Assembly: GCF_902488535.1 (NCBI RefSeq)
Contig: NZ_CABTWO010000030.1
Coordinates: forward strand, 1 to 14,591
Reading direction: 5' to 3'
Length of the DNA: 14,591 nucleotides
From: an uncultured Mobiluncus sp.
Lineage (GTDB): Bacteria; Actinomycetota; Actinomycetes; Actinomycetales; Actinomycetaceae
Part shown: positions 13,906 through 14,591 of the stretch, piece after piece
Numbering within the stretch: position 1 is the first letter of the stretch
Layout: each line of letters starts with the position of its first letter
Position numbers and translations under genes: made by a program
Notes under the pieces: generated by a model
What the model saw: the letters and a program-made list of their open reading frames with translations, nothing else
What the model was told of the DNA's origin: nothing
Database searches by the model: none

Positions 13906-14591
13906 ATGGCTCAATCAGTTGCAATGCCCGCACTCGGAGAATCGGTGACCGAAGGTACCGTCACGAAATGGCTGAAAAATGTTGGCGACACCGTCGCCCT
14001 GGACGAACCCCTCCTGGAAGTCTCCACGGATAAGGTCGACACCGAGATACCCAGTCCCGTAGCTGGTGTGCTGACCAAGATTTTGGTTCCAGAGGACGAA
14101 ACGGTTGATGTAGGCACCATTTTGGCTGAAGTCGGGGATGCTTCTGAAGTCAGTGCCGCCTCGGCGGCTCCGGCGGCACCGGCGGTTCCAGAGTTGCCGA
14201 ATCCCGAAATTCCTTCCACCGTCACAGCTGGCAGCGGCGGCGGCGCGCAGGTCGAGTGGTCCTATCCGACAGTTCCGCCGATTCCTCCGAAGGCTGAGGA
14301 GGTTCCGGCTCCCCCGGTTCCCCCGGCCGCACCGGCCGCTCCGGCTGCGCCCGCGGCTCCGGCAGGGCCGGCGGCTCCTGCACCGGCGGCTGCAGGAACA
14401 GGTCAGCCCATTATGATGCCGGCCTTGGGCGAATCCGTCACTGAAGGCACCGTCACAAAGTGGCTAAAGAACGTCGGCGACGCCGTCGCCCTGGACGAAC
14501 CCCTCCTGGAAGTCTCCACCGACAAAGTCGACACCGAAATCCCCTCACCCATCGCCGGCACCATCACCCAAATCGTCGTCTCCGAAGACGA
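13906..14591 (+). CDS. sucB: Dihydrolipoamide acyltransferase (E2) of a 2-oxo-acid dehydrogenase complex, 5' part only
   Basis: The frame from ATG 13906 runs off the window after 228 codons. It has two lipoyl domains: residues 1-78 (MPALGESVTEGTV, lipoyl lysine K43 in STDKVDTE) and about 168-228 (lysine K207 in the same motif). They are joined by an Ala/Pro-rich flexible linker (about 84-165). The peripheral-subunit-binding and catalytic domains lie beyond the edge. E2 carries acyl groups on its swinging lipoyl arms between E1 and E3. The STDKVDTEIPSP form is shared by actinobacterial SucB and DlaT proteins, so 2-oxoglutarate or pyruvate specificity cannot be decided here and the symbol is provisional. 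AAGGAG lies about 12 bases before the ATG. lpdA (E3) is directly upstream. Confidence 0.93.
   Translation, partial: MAQSVAMPALGESVTEGTVTKWLKNVGDTVALDEPLLEVSTDKVDTEIPSPVAGVLTKILVPEDETVDVGTILAEVGDASEVSAASAAPAAPAVPELPNPEIPSTVTAGSGGGAQVEWSYPTVPPIPPKAEEVPAPPVPPAAPAAPAAPAAPAGPAAPAPAAAGTGQPIMMPALGESVTEGTVTKWLKNVGDAVALDEPLLEVSTDKVDTEIPSPIAGTITQIVVSED
13991..14519 (+). repeat. Internal direct repeat encoding the two lipoyl domains
   Basis: A 37-base stretch at 13991-14027 recurs identically at 14483-14519 (offset 492), inside longer flanks with high similarity (from GGCGAATC/GGAGAATC to the end of the window). The encoded cores are almost the same protein sequence (MPALGESVTEGTVTKWLKNV in both). Confidence 0.9.

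Noticed and set aside
1..14591. tRNA, rRNA, origin or dif site
   Set aside because: Nothing with a tRNA-like TTCGA arm plus acceptor pairing, rRNA sequence, DnaA-box cluster or dif-like 28-mer was noticed; this was by eye only.

Overview
The window looks like chromosomal DNA from a medium-GC actinobacterium. The best guess is an anaerobic or microaerophilic member of the Actinomycetaceae, for example Mobiluncus or a close relative. This rests on the gap-pgk-tpiA cluster with secG nearby, the actinobacterial XerD and lipoyl-domain signatures, and the frequent use of GTG/TTG and probably leaderless starts. The genus was not confirmed by any search.

Left end (1-1730): the N-terminal part of a secreted protein with three cell-wall-binding type 2 repeats lies on the minus strand and runs off the edge. 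Its promoter region carries a 9-base G/C homopolymer. Divergent from it is a compact VapBC-type toxin-antitoxin pair with a good promoter placed so that the antitoxin mRNA should be leaderless.

Non-coding structured region (1728-2643): about 0.9 kb without a credible gene. It holds four different inverted repeats, then a 97-bp tandem repeat in three full copies plus a 35-bp partial copy. Each full unit carries its own hairpin. The partial copy enters the 3' end of a minus-strand XerD-family tyrosine recombinase gene and supplies its last codons and its stop.

Central carbon metabolism (2612-10648): xerD (-) and tkt (+, transketolase) are divergent. tkt converges on secG (-) across a 30-bp perfect palindrome that can serve as a two-way terminator. 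Two overlapping crcB fluoride-channel genes (+) sit between secG and the minus-strand glycolytic operon gap-pgk-tpiA, which ends in a clear intrinsic terminator.

Right end (10649-14591): a 314-bp divergent spacer, then a plus-strand M17 leucyl aminopeptidase, dihydrolipoamide dehydrogenase (E3), and the start of a two-lipoyl-domain dihydrolipoamide acyltransferase (E2). E3 and E2 belong to a 2-oxo-acid dehydrogenase complex.

Most genes are housekeeping. The parts that deserve a second look are the hairpin/97-bp array joined to xerD, the possibly phase-variable promoter, the degenerate CrcB partner, and the near-identical DNA of the two lipoyl domains.
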